Source: Pseudomonadota bacterium
Lineage (GTDB): Bacteria; Desulfobacterota; Desulfobulbia; Desulfobulbales; Desulfocapsaceae
NCBI GenBank assembly: GCA_023412495.1
Contig: JAEYNP010000143.1
Location: forward strand, 17,415-81,414
Length of the DNA stretch: 64,000 nt
Direction: 5' to 3'
Shown here: piece by piece, positions 53,163 to 63,720 of the stretch
How the letters are laid out: every line of letters begins with the position of its first letter
How positions within the stretch are numbered: the stretch's first letter is position 1
Position numbers and translations under genes: made by a program
Notes under the pieces: generated by a model
Seen by the model: the letters and a program-made list of their open reading frames with translations, nothing else
Databases searched by the model: none
What the model was told of the DNA's origin: nothing

Positions 53163-54325
53163 GGGGGGAATCGATGCAGGTGACGGTGCAAAATCTCACG
53201 GTTTCCCTGCCCATGCCGATTTTTGTAGTCGTCGAGGATGTCGGCTGGTGGCAGGGGAGGGACGGGTCGGCCGATAATGAACCCTTTCGTAACGGTTTCA
53301 GCAGGCGTCATTGCCTGGAGGATTATCGGGCTCTCGCCCGCTTGGCCAAGCGCCTGAACATGAGGATCGCCTTGGGGATGGTCCTCGGGGAATGGGATCG
53401 TACAAATATCTTGCGGGGCGTTGCCGGCGCGACCTGGATGGGCGATGGCTGGGACAACCGGCTCAACCGGGGGCCGTGGTTGGACGGGGCCGCCGAATTC
53501 CTGCGCGACCACCGGGACTCTCTGGAGATCGCCTGCCACGGCCTCTGCCATGAGTTTTGGCGGGACAGCCGGATGGAACGCGCCGAGTTCCACAACCAAG
53601 ACTGCCGGATGAGGCCACGCGACCTGGTGACAAGTCATCTTGATGCCTTCGCCAAAATCCTTGAACAGAACAAGCTGCCGGGCTTTCCCCGACTCTTTCT
53701 GCCGCCAGCACTGCTGCACAGCTTCGGTAACGGCGAAGAGTCCATCCAGGCGATTCTTCATGAGTACGGCGTTCAGTATGTGGTCACGGCCTTTTCCCGG
53801 GCTCGCCGCTATGCCGAGCCCTGCCACGGGAAAATCACCTGGGAGTGCGGCGTCCGGCTGCTGGAGCGCGGTCTGTCGCCGGTCCCCTGGCATGCGGCCG
53901 CGGCTGCTCCGGTCTGGGATTTTCAGAACCCCATTCTGCCCCTGCACTGGAGCAATCTCCTGCATCATGATCCCGCAAGGAATTCTTCCATCGTCGACGG
54001 CTGGGCGGAGATGCTGGAAAAGAAGGCGCGATCCCTGGACTGCATGCTGGCCGCCGACCTGCCCGCCTGCTGGAGTCAGGCCGCGGCCCATCAGCTCGTT
54101 AAGTTGCGTGTCGATGCAGAGAAGATCATCATCGATCTCGGCGAGCTGCCGCAGGTTCCCGGATTCAATGGATCAATTCTTCTGAAGATTTCAGAACCGA
54201 TGGATTGTTCATGGCAGTGTCGGGGCGCGCTGATCGAACCCTGTCAAGGTGATCCCGCTGAAATCCGGACGGTCGTTTTACGCCCCTTGCCGGGAAGAGC
54301 TTTGGTGGAACTGGCAAGAGTATGA
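53159..54325 (+). CDS. Polysaccharide deacetylase-like protein
   Basis: 388 aa. The NodB-like pattern is loose: PMPIFVVVEDVGWWQG at the N-terminus, ARLAKRLNMRIALGMVLGEWD, then SLEIACHGLCHEFW (two His spaced as in the metal site) and LFLPPALLHSFGNGEESIQAILHEYGVQYVVTAF. The C-terminal third (about 290-388) is a beta-rich extension. ATG 53159 overlaps the FemAB-like stop; ATG 53174 has a better GGGGGGAA site. No signal peptide, so likely cytoplasmic or of changed function. Confidence 0.65.
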   Translation: MRGESMQVTVQNLTVSLPMPIFVVVEDVGWWQGRDGSADNEPFRNGFSRRHCLEDYRALARLAKRLNMRIALGMVLGEWDRTNILRGVAGATWMGDGWDNRLNRGPWLDGAAEFLRDHRDSLEIACHGLCHEFWRDSRMERAEFHNQDCRMRPRDLVTSHLDAFAKILEQNKLPGFPRLFLPPALLHSFGNGEESIQAILHEYGVQYVVTAFSRARRYAEPCHGKITWECGVRLLERGLSPVPWHAAAAAPVWDFQNPILPLHWSNLLHHDPARNSSIVDGWAEMLEKKARSLDCMLAADLPACWSQAAAHQLVKLRVDAEKIIIDLGELPQVPGFNGSILLKISEPMDCSWQCRGALIEPCQGDPAEIRTVVLRPLPGRALVELARV

Positions 54326-54433
54326 CGCGGTCGGCATTTGCCGGGAAAAGAACTTCAGTGCTAAGGATTGCAGCTCGCAGATGTTTGTCACAGGGTGAAG
54401 CGCAGCAGCGGGCGAACCGCTAGGCTAGGGACT

Positions 54434-56212
54434 TCATACAAAAACCTGGCACCAGTCGTCCGAACAGAAGGCGAATTGTTTTTCCTGGATGAGGCGTTTG
54501 CAGGCGTCGACGCTCTCGGCGTGGTAGCGTGTGCCTCTGCCTGAGCAGATTTCCTCAAGGGCCTTGTCTATCCCGAGCGAGGGGCGGTAGGGACGGTGCG
54601 ACGACATGGCCTCCACCACGTCCGCCACGGAAAGAATCTTCGCCTCCAGCAGGATTTCCCGGTCGGTGAGCCCCTGAGGGTACCCGGAACCGTCCAGGTG
54701 TTCGTGGTGCTGGCGGACGATCTCCGCCACCGGCCAGGGGAAATGTATGGTCTTCAATATTTCGTATCCTACACTCGGATGACACTTCACCACAGCCTGC
54801 TCTTCACGGGACAGCTTTGCGGGTTTGGCCAGGTATTCGGATGGCAGAGTGATTTTTCCGATATCATGCAGGAGCGCGGCGATATGCAGCCCCTCGATCC
54901 GGTCGTCGCCAAGCCCCAGTTCCCTGGCGATCATGCAGGCCAGGAGGTCGACTCTCTGCTGGTGGCCGGCGGTGTACGGGTCTCTTTTTTCCACTGTGGA
55001 AGAAAGGGATGAGACGGTTTCCTCCAGGCTGGCGTGCAGTTCGTCGCGGTTCTTTTTGATGGTTTCCAGGGCATGTTTGCGCTCGGTGATATCCCGAGCG
55101 ACGCCACGATATCCCAGCAGTTCCCCTTCATCGCCCTGAATCGGCACCGCGTTGTTTTCCAGCACCACCACCTGTCCGGTCTTTCCTAGGCAGGTGATCT
55201 CAAAGCCGTTGAAAGGTTTCCTGCCGGCGAGGAGTTGCCGGTAAGCTTCACCGTACATTGCAGCCTGGTTGGGAGAGGCGAAATCTATCAGGGTCTTGCC
55301 GATGGCCTGTTCGGGCTGATAGCCAAGTAGATCTTCAACCTTCGGGCTCGAATAAGTATAAAGGCCGTCGCGGTCTGTCTCCCAGATCCAGTCGCTGGTT
55401 GTCTCCAGCAGATTGCGAAAGCGTTCCTTGCTCTGCTCCAGCGACTTCATCAGGCTTTCCCGCTCCAGGAAGATGCGCAGTTTTTCCTGTTCCGTCCGCA
55501 TGGTCTGGCGGACCGAGTAGAGCGCGAGCATGGATACCAGCAGCAGGATGGCGATGGAGATGATGGTGAGTTTTTTGCGAAGCTCAGCGATCTCCGCTCG
55601 GACATCCTCGATGTAGATGCCGGTGCCGATCACCCAGTCCCAAGGCGAAAATCCTTTTATATAGGAGACTTTTGGGAATATTTTTTTTGGATCATCCTTC
55701 CATTGCCACAGGTAATCGACATATCCGGCTCCCTGCCGCCGGACGACGTCGACAAATTCCTGAAAAAGACGTTTCCCGTTCGGATCTTCGAAGGTGGAGA
55801 TATCCCGGCCCTCCAGGTCGGTGCGGTAGGGATGCATGATCATCCGCGGGACCATGTCGTTAATCCAGAAGTAATCCTTTTTCTCCGGACCGTAGCGGAG
55901 GGTACGGATTCTCAGAACTGCGCGCAGCTGGGCCTCTTCCCTGGTCAACTCGCCGGAAATCTCCCTCTCATGATAGGAGACCAGCAGGCTCCAGACCGTC
56001 TCGGTAAGCTCGTGAATCATTTCCTTTTTTCTGCTGAGAAAGCTTTGTTCGAGCTGCGGCAGCAGGATCAGGAAAATGACGGTGACGAACAGCAGGATGG
56101 TGAGAAGCGCCGGCATGACTATTCGCCGGGTGGTTTTGCTGGAAAGCTTTCTGATGGTTTTTTCGGGCATGGCGAGAGGCAGTTGGTTTTCAGGCGGCTC
56201 CAATGAGCCCAT
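54434..56212 (-). CDS. Cache-PAS-HD-GYP cyclic-di-GMP phosphodiesterase
   Basis: 592 aa membrane sensor: first helix about residues 30-55, periplasmic single Cache domain (about 60-215, KKDYFWINDMVPRMIMHPYRTDLEGRDIS...SPWDWVIGTGIYI), second helix (about 220-240), PAS (about 265-385, SDWIWETDRDGLYTYSSPKVEDLLGYQPEQ), then HD-GYP (about 405-570): HDIGKITLPSEYLAKPAKLS, HHEHLDGSGYPQGL. All HD and GYP residues are present, so hydrolysis of c-di-GMP is expected. The sCache type often binds small organic acids. Confidence 0.92.
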   Translation of the reverse strand: MGSLEPPENQLPLAMPEKTIRKLSSKTTRRIVMPALLTILLFVTVIFLILLPQLEQSFLSRKKEMIHELTETVWSLLVSYHEREISGELTREEAQLRAVLRIRTLRYGPEKKDYFWINDMVPRMIMHPYRTDLEGRDISTFEDPNGKRLFQEFVDVVRRQGAGYVDYLWQWKDDPKKIFPKVSYIKGFSPWDWVIGTGIYIEDVRAEIAELRKKLTIISIAILLLVSMLALYSVRQTMRTEQEKLRIFLERESLMKSLEQSKERFRNLLETTSDWIWETDRDGLYTYSSPKVEDLLGYQPEQAIGKTLIDFASPNQAAMYGEAYRQLLAGRKPFNGFEITCLGKTGQVVVLENNAVPIQGDEGELLGYRGVARDITERKHALETIKKNRDELHASLEETVSSLSSTVEKRDPYTAGHQQRVDLLACMIARELGLGDDRIEGLHIAALLHDIGKITLPSEYLAKPAKLSREEQAVVKCHPSVGYEILKTIHFPWPVAEIVRQHHEHLDGSGYPQGLTDREILLEAKILSVADVVEAMSSHRPYRPSLGIDKALEEICSGRGTRYHAESVDACKRLIQEKQFAFCSDDWCQVFV

Positions 56213-56431
56213 CCAGCCATGAGTCTTGCGCTCCTGTTTCTATCCTATCGTAATACGTACCACCGAGGCAACTCATTTTCCGGATGATCGCCTGCTGTCT
56301 ATTGCGAGTGGTTCTCTTGACGCTGTATCACGCAATGTCTATCGGTTAGGTAATGCATGTAAATACTTATTAAATAAAAAATGCTGTAATCCGTGGAGAT
56401 GGACTCTGGAGTCCATCAGGGAGATTGAGTC

Positions 56432-57445
56432 ATGTTCGGAATCGTAGTCGTTGCACGAGCGGCACTGTTGATCGCTCGGCGCGCCTCCACCTGGACCATC
56501 GAAAAACACTTGGCCGGAAGATCGCCCGAATGTGTGGCGGTCGACCTGCGCAGCCCTGCTCGAGTATATTGTGGAACTGCACGTGCCGGTCTCTTTAGAA
56601 GCAGCGACAGCGGCCGGAATTGGGAGCCAGTCGGCCAGGGCATCGACCACCCGATGGTCACCGCGGTTGCTGTGGGGCACAGGGAACAAGCCGACGGGTT
56701 TGGTATCGTTTATGTCGGCACCGAACCGAGTGCGGTGTTCCGCTCCGACACTGGCGGCGATGGCTGGGTTGATCTCGCCGGCTTGCGCGCGCTCCCTTCA
56801 GTTGACACCTGGAGTTTTCCTCCACGGCCCCACACGCATCATGTTCGGTGGATCGAAGCCGACGTGAGCGCCGAGGATCGCGTGTTCGTCGCGATCGAGG
56901 CTGGCGCGCTCGTACGCACGTTCGACGGCGGGCAGACCTGGCGTGATCGCGTTCGCGGCGGTCCGTACGACACCCACACCGCGGCGACACACCCGCTCGC
57001 ACCCGGGCGGATATACTCGGCGGCCGGTGACGGGTACTTCGAAAGCACCGATGCTGGGGACTCGTGGAGGTCCCCCGAGGAGGGCTTGAAGCACCTCTAC
57101 CTGGTGGGCGTTGCAGTGGATCCGGCAGATCCCGATACTGTGATCGTATCCGGATCTGCCGGCCCTGGGGCCGCCTATTGGCCACGGCAGGCCGAGGCGT
57201 ATGTCTACAGGAAGACAGGGCTCAAGCGATGGGAGCTGGCAATGAACGGCCTGCCGGAGGCGAAGGGTACGACGGTGAGCCGCTTCGCCACTCATGCCGG
57301 CGAACCGGGCGTCATTTACGCCGCCAATAACCGCGGCCTCTTCAGATCAGATGATGCAGGAGGGAACTGGAAGGCTCTGGACCTCCCTTGGCCTGAGTCC
57401 GGGCTTGCGGATGGCGTGGAGGCGCTGGCCTGTCTTCCGGCGTGA
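56432..57445 (+). CDS. BNR/YCF48-repeat beta-propeller protein
   Basis: 337 aa with at least four sialidase-like repeats: GLFRSSDSGRNWEPVGQG, AVFRSDTGGDGWVDLAG, LVRTFDGGQTWRDRV, YFESTDAGDSWRSPEEG, GLFRSDDAGGNWKALD (S/T-x-D-x-G-x-x-W Asp boxes). It resembles VPS10/WD40-type proteins annotated as exo-alpha-sialidase but lacks sialidase catalytic residues I can recognise; no clear signal peptide. Codon use (many CGC/GCG with few neighbours alike) and isolated position suggest transfer. GGGAGA precedes the ATG. Confidence 0.7.
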   Translation: MFGIVVVARAALLIARRASTWTIEKHLAGRSPECVAVDLRSPARVYCGTARAGLFRSSDSGRNWEPVGQGIDHPMVTAVAVGHREQADGFGIVYVGTEPSAVFRSDTGGDGWVDLAGLRALPSVDTWSFPPRPHTHHVRWIEADVSAEDRVFVAIEAGALVRTFDGGQTWRDRVRGGPYDTHTAATHPLAPGRIYSAAGDGYFESTDAGDSWRSPEEGLKHLYLVGVAVDPADPDTVIVSGSAGPGAAYWPRQAEAYVYRKTGLKRWELAMNGLPEAKGTTVSRFATHAGEPGVIYAANNRGLFRSDDAGGNWKALDLPWPESGLADGVEALACLPA

Positions 57446-57464
57446 TAAAAAAGCAGTTCACGGG

Positions 57465-58067
57465 TCATTGCTGCACCAGTTTGGTTACTAACTTATGTAT
57501 CTTTTTCTTCAGCCGTTCCGAGAGAACCGGATGCGGCTCTTTACTGACCAGACCGGCAAAAATTGAACCGGTTACTTCGGCGCCAATGGTTTTTGCTGCT
57601 AATTTAAGTTGCTTATTTGTTCCATAGAAGCATCGGCCAATGATTCCGGGTGCCGCACATGAAGACACAATGATGGCTTTTTTTTTGGGAGCACCTGCTT
57701 TTCGATATTGTGGTGCATTCATTTCCCAGGGCCAATACGCGAATGGAGTCAGCCGTTCCAAAAAGCGTTTGAAGATAGCCGTTACCGTGTAAAAATTGGT
57801 TGGGGAAGCGAGGATATAGTCGTCGGCCTCCTCTATCTTTTCAATCAACCGCGCCATTCCATCCTGCAATACACATTCACCCGGTTTTCCTCCCGGATGC
57901 TGAGTACAAGCACGGCAATTTCGGCAAAATTCGATGGGATAGTCTCGTAAAACGATAATCTCGACTTTCGCTCCTACTTTATCTGCAGCCAGAGCAAAGA
58001 CTTCCAGGATTTTATCCGTAAGGCCACCCTGCCGATAAGATCCGTTGATTGCCAGTATCTTCCTCAT
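57465..58067 (-). CDS. Flavodoxin-like NAD(P)H-dependent FMN reductase
   Basis: 200 aa: flavodoxin-fold start KILAINGSYRQGGLTDKILEV with FMN phosphate loop, then FCRNCRACTQHPGGKPGECVLQDGM (Cys cluster as in iron-sulfur flavoproteins) and ASPTNFYTVTAIFKRFLERL. Likely reduces quinones, metals or acceptors with FMN. The Cys spacing CxxC...C could bind an iron-sulfur cluster as in Isf proteins. Confidence 0.85.
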   Translation of the reverse strand: MRKILAINGSYRQGGLTDKILEVFALAADKVGAKVEIIVLRDYPIEFCRNCRACTQHPGGKPGECVLQDGMARLIEKIEEADDYILASPTNFYTVTAIFKRFLERLTPFAYWPWEMNAPQYRKAGAPKKKAIIVSSCAAPGIIGRCFYGTNKQLKLAAKTIGAEVTGSIFAGLVSKEPHPVLSERLKKKIHKLVTKLVQQ

Positions 58068-58357
58068 GTTTTCTCCATTTTTGATGTTCAGTGTGCCGAA
58101 GCTCCAACTGGCACTTTCATTGGGCCCAGCGCATAGGCGACTATGCCGGCAACAAAAGCTCGCATACCATTTGCCTCAGAAGAACACTCGCTTGGTTTCA
58201 AGAAACAATCAAAAAGCTGGTATGGGATGATTACCGAATTTACCGGTGAACCGCAATATCAACCACGTCGGGTAGAAACAGGCAATCGAGAATGGTGGGA
58301 AGAATTTGCATACATGATTGAGAGGGATGAAGGGAAATTGTCGAGGGAGAATCCAGG
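58068..58357 (+). other. 290-base gap, possible gene remnant
   Basis: A frame beginning at 58143 (SKSWYGMITEFTGEPQYQPRRVETGNREWWEEFAYMIERDEG) is protein-like for about 55 codons before running into the polyferredoxin gene on the other strand. It has no recognisable domain and may be a fragment. Confidence 0.25.
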
Positions 58358-59647
58358 TCAGATCCTGGCGACCCCGAGAAAGATGGCGTGCAGTACCGTC
58401 ACGGCGATGATGAAGCCCGACCGGGCGGCCGTGCTGCTCAGGCCCGGGAAACTGTACTGCAGATGGCCCTGCGGGCAACCGGATAGGCAGTCGCCGCACA
58501 AAGAGCAGGTCAATCCCGGCCGTCCGAGGGCAAGGTCGTCGGGGGAGAGCGCTCCGTAACGGCAGAAGCGGGAGCAGGCGTTGCAATTGCTGCAATCAGG
58601 GCTGATGGCCATGCGGCCCGGGTGGATTTTTCCGAAGACGTTGGCGATCAGGCCGATGGGACAGAAACCGGCGCAATGCAGCATGATCCCCTTGCGTCGT
58701 GAATAGATGAGCATGACACCGATACCGGCAATGCCGAACACAGCGGCGAGACTGGTGGCCACCAAAGGTCCCTGGCCGCTCCTGCCAAGAGCTGTGGCGG
58801 TGATGACGACCAGGACACAGATGATCCATCGCGCTGCTTTTACTTTTCGGGAAAGACGCCCGGGCTTCTTCATGGCGGTTGCCGCCACATTGTCCCAGGC
58901 GCCGAAATAGCAGAGATAGCTGCACCAGGCGGGACCGACCAGGACGACGGTGACGGCAAAGAGGATGATCATGAAAAAGCCTTCGCCCCGATACAGAGGC
59001 CCTGCGACGATCAGCGCCGGAATGGGCAGGTGGAGATTGCCGGTCATCAAAAAGCGTTCGAAGCCGGCCAGCCCGAGAAAAAGCTGGAAAAAGAAGACCA
59101 GCGAAAACAAGGTCCACAGCATCCTCCTCCACTTGGCCGAGTTCCGCCCATCGAGCAATTTCCCTGAGATCCAGGCTCCGTAAAGGCCCAGCAGCATGAT
59201 GACAGTCCAGCCGGCGCCGGGGAGAAAGCGATCGGCGAGGATGATGTCCATCGGCGTCATCTGCCTGGCCAAGGCCAATCCGGCAATGGTCAGCAGGAAG
59301 ACGACTGCCGGCACCACCTCCGCGGAAGATGTCCGACGACGGGCGCGGCCAAGATTCATCAGCATGGCGAACAGGCAGAGCAGGGTCACGATGGACATGA
59401 TGGCCGCCAGACGCACCCAGGGCATGCCGAAGGCCATGCGCTGCTCGATCAGGGAAAGAGCGACATCGGTCCAGAGCCAGGCGCCGAAACCGAGCAGACC
59501 GGCAAGTGCCAGGTTTTTCCAGGCAACGGGAGACGCCGCCAAAACGGCGGCGATGAGCCAGAAAAGAATTGCGCCGGTACTGCCGAGTCGAAGCGCATGA
59601 GCGGCAAGGAGGAGCAGGGAGATGAATGTGGGAACGACGGTAGCCAT
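58358..59647 (-). CDS. NapH-like membrane polyferredoxin
   Basis: 429 aa: about nine or ten membrane helices, then a NapH/Fer4_5-like GPAWCSYLCYFGAWDN and FCPIGLIANVFGKIHPGRM segment, and a C-terminal cytoplasmic pair of [4Fe-4S] motifs CSNCNACSRFCRYGALSP and CSLCGDCLSGCPQG. Such proteins pass electrons from the quinone pool to a partner reductase or regulator. The N-terminal 200 residues are unconserved hydrophobic. No partner gene is adjacent apart from the flavodoxin-like reductase. Confidence 0.85.
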   Translation of the reverse strand: MATVVPTFISLLLLAAHALRLGSTGAILFWLIAAVLAASPVAWKNLALAGLLGFGAWLWTDVALSLIEQRMAFGMPWVRLAAIMSIVTLLCLFAMLMNLGRARRRTSSAEVVPAVVFLLTIAGLALARQMTPMDIILADRFLPGAGWTVIMLLGLYGAWISGKLLDGRNSAKWRRMLWTLFSLVFFFQLFLGLAGFERFLMTGNLHLPIPALIVAGPLYRGEGFFMIILFAVTVVLVGPAWCSYLCYFGAWDNVAATAMKKPGRLSRKVKAARWIICVLVVITATALGRSGQGPLVATSLAAVFGIAGIGVMLIYSRRKGIMLHCAGFCPIGLIANVFGKIHPGRMAISPDCSNCNACSRFCRYGALSPDDLALGRPGLTCSLCGDCLSGCPQGHLQYSFPGLSSTAARSGFIIAVTVLHAIFLGVARI

Positions 59648-59859
59648 TGCCTTACCTTCTTTGGATCATTTCGGAAAACGAGTTTCCCCATGGATCCAGC
59701 ATACCCTCTCTCGTCCAGGTATTTCCTTGATCTGAGTCAAATCGAGAAAAAGGAAGTGGGTTGCGGGACTCCGTGAGCATGTGGTCAATCGTCCTGACCC
59801 CAGGTGGCGCGAAGGCGAGAACTCCGGACAATGAAAAAACGTAAAGCTGAAAGAGCTTC

Positions 59860-62800
59860 TCAAGAGATGGACCGTGGCCTGTCAATAACCTCTCTTATTT
59901 TGCCGGCCAGCTCCATTTTGGAGAAAGGCTTCTGGATAAAGCAGAGATTCTCCTCGATAACACCATGCTTATTGATGATATCGGCGGTGTAACCGGACAT
60001 GAACAGACACTTCATGTCCGGTTTCTTTGCCACCATATTTGCTGCCAGATCTCGTCCGTTCATTTCGGGCATGATTACATCCGTAATGAGCAGGTCGATC
60101 CTTCCAGAAAAATCGCTCGCCATACGAATGGCTTCACCCGGGCTCGTCGCTGCAAGTACCTTGTATCCCAAGCGTTGCAACATCGATCTGGCCATCGCCA
60201 GGATGGTCGGCTCGTCTTCAACCAGCAAAATGGTTTCATTGCCGCCGAGCACGCGTTTGGAACCCTCTTGATATTCATCTTGCCCATCCTCGCCCTGGTG
60301 TCTGGGCAGATATATCGTGAAGGTCGTTCCTCGACCGACTTCGCTGTACACATTGATGAAGCCTTTATTCTGCTTCACCGCGCCATAGACTGTAGCCAGG
60401 CCGAGTCCGGTTCCTTTACCCACTGCCTTGGTGGTGAAAAAGGGCTCGAAGATGTGGGCCATCGTCTCCTTGCTCATGCCGCAACCGTTGTCACTCACAG
60501 TAAGTCGCACGTAGTCGCCTGGAACAAACCCCATATGAGCAGAGCAATATTCCTCATCCAGAGTGATCTTGCCGGTTCCCACAGTGATTGTCCCAACGCC
60601 ATCGATCGCCCCCCGGGCGTTGACACAGAGATTGGCAAGAATCTGGTCGATCTGCGAAGGATCCATTCTTACCTGCCATAGACTGCTGCCGGGAAGCCAG
60701 ATCAGTTCAATATCCTCACCAATGAGCCGCCTGAGCATCTTGAGCATCGATTCCACCGTTTCGTTCAGATCGATCGATTTCGGGGCGATGGTCTGTTTCC
60801 GGGCAAAGGCCAAGAGCTGCCGGGTAATGTCTGCCGACCTCTTGGCGGCTACTTCTATTTGTTTCAGGTCCTTATAGATTGCTTGACTCGGCTGCAATTC
60901 TTCCATCATCATTTCCGTATGTCCGAGTATCACTCCGAGCATGTTGTTGAAATCGTGAGCCACACCACCGGCGAGCTGGCCGATAGCTTCTATTCTTTGA
61001 GCCTGCTGGAGTTGCATCTCGAGTTTCGATTTCTCCTCCTCGGCACGCTTTCGCTCTGTGATATCCCGACCGATACCCAGGACACCGACGAGTGTTCCCG
61101 TATCATCGAACATCGGCGTCTTTATCGTCTCCAGCAAGGCGCGGTGGCCATCATCCGCGAAGGTGATCCATTCTTCATTGCTGGAGGGTTTTTCTGCCGC
61201 CATCGCTTTACGATCATGGGCGATGAAAAAATCGGCAAGTTCCTTGTCTACAAAATCATAATCTGTTTTCCCGACGATCTCGGCCTGCGTTGCACCGAAG
61301 AACCGTTCGAATCTCGAGTTGCATGACAGGTAGACACCATCCTTGTCCTTCAGCCAGATCAGGTCGGGGATCGTCTGCACCAGGGTGCGGAGATGGGCTT
61401 CGCTTTTACGCATTTCCTCTTCCGCTCGCTTGCGCTCGGTAATGTCGATAAAACTTGCCCGTATCAGTTCCTGGCCTTGGAAGGGCAATTTTACCAGCCT
61501 GATTTCGCAGTCTCTTTTCGTGCCGTCACAGGTCCGGAGAATGAACTCGAAACGAACCTCCGCTCCTGCCAGAGCCTCTTTATGAAGATCGGCAATATCG
61601 GTACCGGTTGTTTCGTCCGATTGATAGAATCGCTCCGGATCCGCCTGAAAAAGAGCCTGTAGGGTGCAACAGAAAAGTTGAGCTGCCCTGGGATTGGCAT
61701 CGATTATCTTCTTGCTGCCCGGATCGTAGACGATAATGGCTTCCGGAGCGTGCTCCATCATCACCCGGAATCGCGCTTCGCTGTCACCCACACTGAGCGT
61801 CAATCGCTTCAGTTGGCGGTTTAATGTCCACAGGGTGAGAATCAGGATGCTCATGATGAAGAACCCGACACTGGCGGTAATTACCAGGCCTTTGTACTGT
61901 CCATAGAACGTCGGCGGACGGTTTATGACGATACTGTCCTCGGGTAAGGCCGATGTTTTCGCCTTCCAGCGGGTCAGTTCTTTCCAGTCGAACATCATCT
62001 GGGTTGGAGTGTTGAAAGTGGTGATCGCCTTCTTGAGGTTGAGGTTTCCATCCAAATAGGAGAGGGCCAGCTTGACGGCCTGTTGGCCGATCGCCTCGGT
62101 CTTGAGCAAGGATCCCCCGACAACGCCGTGCCCGAGATAGGCTTCGAGCGTGGCGAACACGGGAACATTGGCGGACCGGCTGACTGCAGCCTGGACCTCC
62201 GCCGGCACGAATGATCGGCCGGTCGTATCTATGAAGAAAGGTGAGTAGATGATTATCGCATCGGGCGGAAGTGAAGAGACGTGCTGCAGCATCTGCTCGA
62301 GGGTCATTTTGTCGGTGAACTCGAAGTCCAGCCTACCGGTCCACAGGGTGAACGTTCTCTGGGCTTCTTCAAGAACCGGGAGTACGTTGTCATGTGCCCC
62401 CGTAACGACCACGACCCGTCTGGTCTGTGGGAAAAGATCGATTGCGACGCTCAGGGTCCCGGCAAGGTCCACCCGCCAGGGGATCTCGATAACCTTCCGT
62501 GAATCGGTGAGTGATGTATCGATGATGGGAGTTATCAAGGTCAGTAACGCCGCATCGGGAAAGAGGTCTTTGGCCTCTGTCGTGAGAAAATCAATGACGG
62601 GGCTACCCTCGGCGATAACGACACCTACATCCTTGCCGGCAAATTTTCGGCGCAGCATTTCGGCCGTTTTCTCACGATACTCTCTGCCCTGTTCGCGTGC
62701 GAAGTCGAGATGTTCCAGAAATATATCGTTATTGCTGCGGCCGCTTTCCTTCAAGCCGGCCAGAACACCCCGGTCGATACTGTCCGGTATCGGCAGTCCA

Positions 62801-62958
62801 ATCTGGAAGGTATTGAGAAACAGGATTTTTTGATGTTCGGTTTCAGACTGGACAGGTTCCGGCAATCTCAGATTATCTTGTTCCTGGCTTCGCCCCGGGT
62901 CAGCCTGCGACAGCAACAGCGTCATTGCGAAAAACGTCGCAACCCATAACTTATGCAT
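59860..62958 (-). CDS. Hybrid sensor histidine kinase with periplasmic binding, PAS, kinase and receiver domains
   Basis: 1,032 aa from ATG 62958 (AAGGA upstream); an open frame of 58 more codons lies before it. Signal peptide [24 protein letters not shown], periplasmic ABC-type binding domain (about 45-330, [30 protein letters not shown]), one membrane helix (about 355-375), two PAS domains (about 400-530 and 535-655) each ending in [11 protein letters not shown], HisKA with [13 protein letters not shown] (His phosphosite), HATPase (Nxx[21 protein letters not shown]) and a C-terminal receiver ([22 protein letters not shown]). Senses an exported small molecule; no partner regulator is adjacent. 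Confidence 0.93.
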   Translation of the reverse strand: MHKLWVATFFAMTLLLSQADPGRSQEQDNLRLPEPVQSETEHQKILFLNTFQIGLPIPDSIDRGVLAGLKESGRSNNDIFLEHLDFAREQGREYREKTAEMLRRKFAGKDVGVVIAEGSPVIDFLTTEAKDLFPDAALLTLITPIIDTSLTDSRKVIEIPWRVDLAGTLSVAIDLFPQTRRVVVVTGAHDNVLPVLEEAQRTFTLWTGRLDFEFTDKMTLEQMLQHVSSLPPDAIIIYSPFFIDTTGRSFVPAEVQAAVSRSANVPVFATLEAYLGHGVVGGSLLKTEAIGQQAVKLALSYLDGNLNLKKAITTFNTPTQMMFDWKELTRWKAKTSALPEDSIVINRPPTFYGQYKGLVITASVGFFIMSILILTLWTLNRQLKRLTLSVGDSEARFRVMMEHAPEAIIVYDPGSKKIIDANPRAAQLFCCTLQALFQADPERFYQSDETTGTDIADLHKEALAGAEVRFEFILRTCDGTKRDCEIRLVKLPFQGQELIRASFIDITERKRAEEEMRKSEAHLRTLVQTIPDLIWLKDKDGVYLSCNSRFERFFGATQAEIVGKTDYDFVDKELADFFIAHDRKAMAAEKPSSNEEWITFADDGHRALLETIKTPMFDDTGTLVGVLGIGRDITERKRAEEEKSKLEMQLQQAQRIEAIGQLAGGVAHDFNNMLGVILGHTEMMMEELQPSQAIYKDLKQIEVAAKRSADITRQLLAFARKQTIAPKSIDLNETVESMLKMLRRLIGEDIELIWLPGSSLWQVRMDPSQIDQILANLCVNARGAIDGVGTITVGTGKITLDEEYCSAHMGFVPGDYVRLTVSDNGCGMSKETMAHIFEPFFTTKAVGKGTGLGLATVYGAVKQNKGFINVYSEVGRGTTFTIYLPRHQGEDGQDEYQEGSKRVLGGNETILLVEDEPTILAMARSMLQRLGYKVLAATSPGEAIRMASDFSGRIDLLITDVIMPEMNGRDLAANMVAKKPDMKCLFMSGYTADIINKHGVIEENLCFIQKPFSKMELAGKIREVIDRPRSIS

Positions 62959-63276
62959 AAAAATCCTTGTTTGACGGTAAAGCAGAAAAAACTTCCTGTT
63001 GAGATTGCCCTTCGGGTGCGCAAAGGATGGAAGAACCACAGAACGGATGTGATCTCTGGTGGCTTTCCGAGCCCTGATAAGGGTATCAAACTGAACCATC
63101 AGAATCAAGAAAGGCTGCCGCGACTTGAACATTCAACGCTGCAGTGGCAAAAACCTTGTCGCAATGTGTTTGATTGACTAATGTGGTTAGCCCGCAACCC
63201 AAGGGCAAAAGCGATTCCTTTCATCTCGCCCGGGGATGCATGAGGAGTAAAAAGGTTCACCCGGTTCGGAGCCCAT
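62959..63276 (+). other. 318-base gap between divergent genes
   Basis: No gene is supported. It must hold the promoters of the kinase (- strand) and the DUF2294 gene (+ strand). A CGCAACCCAAG stretch at 63193-63203 also occurs near 7893-7903 after ispG, too short to call a repeat. Confidence 0.35.
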
Positions 63277-63669
63277 ATGACAAATAAAACCAAAGGACAG
63301 GTGGAGGCCGAGATCTGCGAGGCCGTAATCCGTTTTGAAAAAGAATACATGGGGCGAGGGCCTCTCGAAACCAAGGCATACATCCTCGACGACATGGTCC
63401 TGGTAAGGCTGAAAAACGTCCTCACCCAGGCAGAACTGAGGCTGGCCGACTCCACCGATAATCGCAATGAGGGGCGGGAATTGATCAAGCGCATCCGGAT
63501 CACCCTCCTGGAGCAGGGCCGTCCGTTACTGGAAGAATCTGTGGAAAAAATCCTGGGCGTCAAGGTAAAAAGCCTTCATACCGACATCAGTACGGTCACC
63601 GGTGAAAGAGTGATTCTCTTCACTCTGGATTCATCGCCTTCAGTGGGTCAAAGCGGTTATCGAGGGTAG
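63277..63669 (+). CDS. DUF2294 family protein
   Basis: 130 aa with the whole DUF2294 pattern: KGQVEAEICEAVIRFEKEYMGRGPLETKAYILDDMVLVRLKNVLTQAELRLADS, LIKRIRITLLEQGRPLLEESVEKILGVKVKSLHTDISTVTGERVILFTLD. Found in many bacteria and sometimes linked to sodium or stress responses; biochemical function unknown. GGAG lies close before the ATG. Confidence 0.85.
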   Translation: MTNKTKGQVEAEICEAVIRFEKEYMGRGPLETKAYILDDMVLVRLKNVLTQAELRLADSTDNRNEGRELIKRIRITLLEQGRPLLEESVEKILGVKVKSLHTDISTVTGERVILFTLDSSPSVGQSGYRG

Positions 63670-63720
63670 GTTTTCAGGATGTGACCGATGTATCCAAAGA
63701 TAATTGACAAAAAGAAACAA

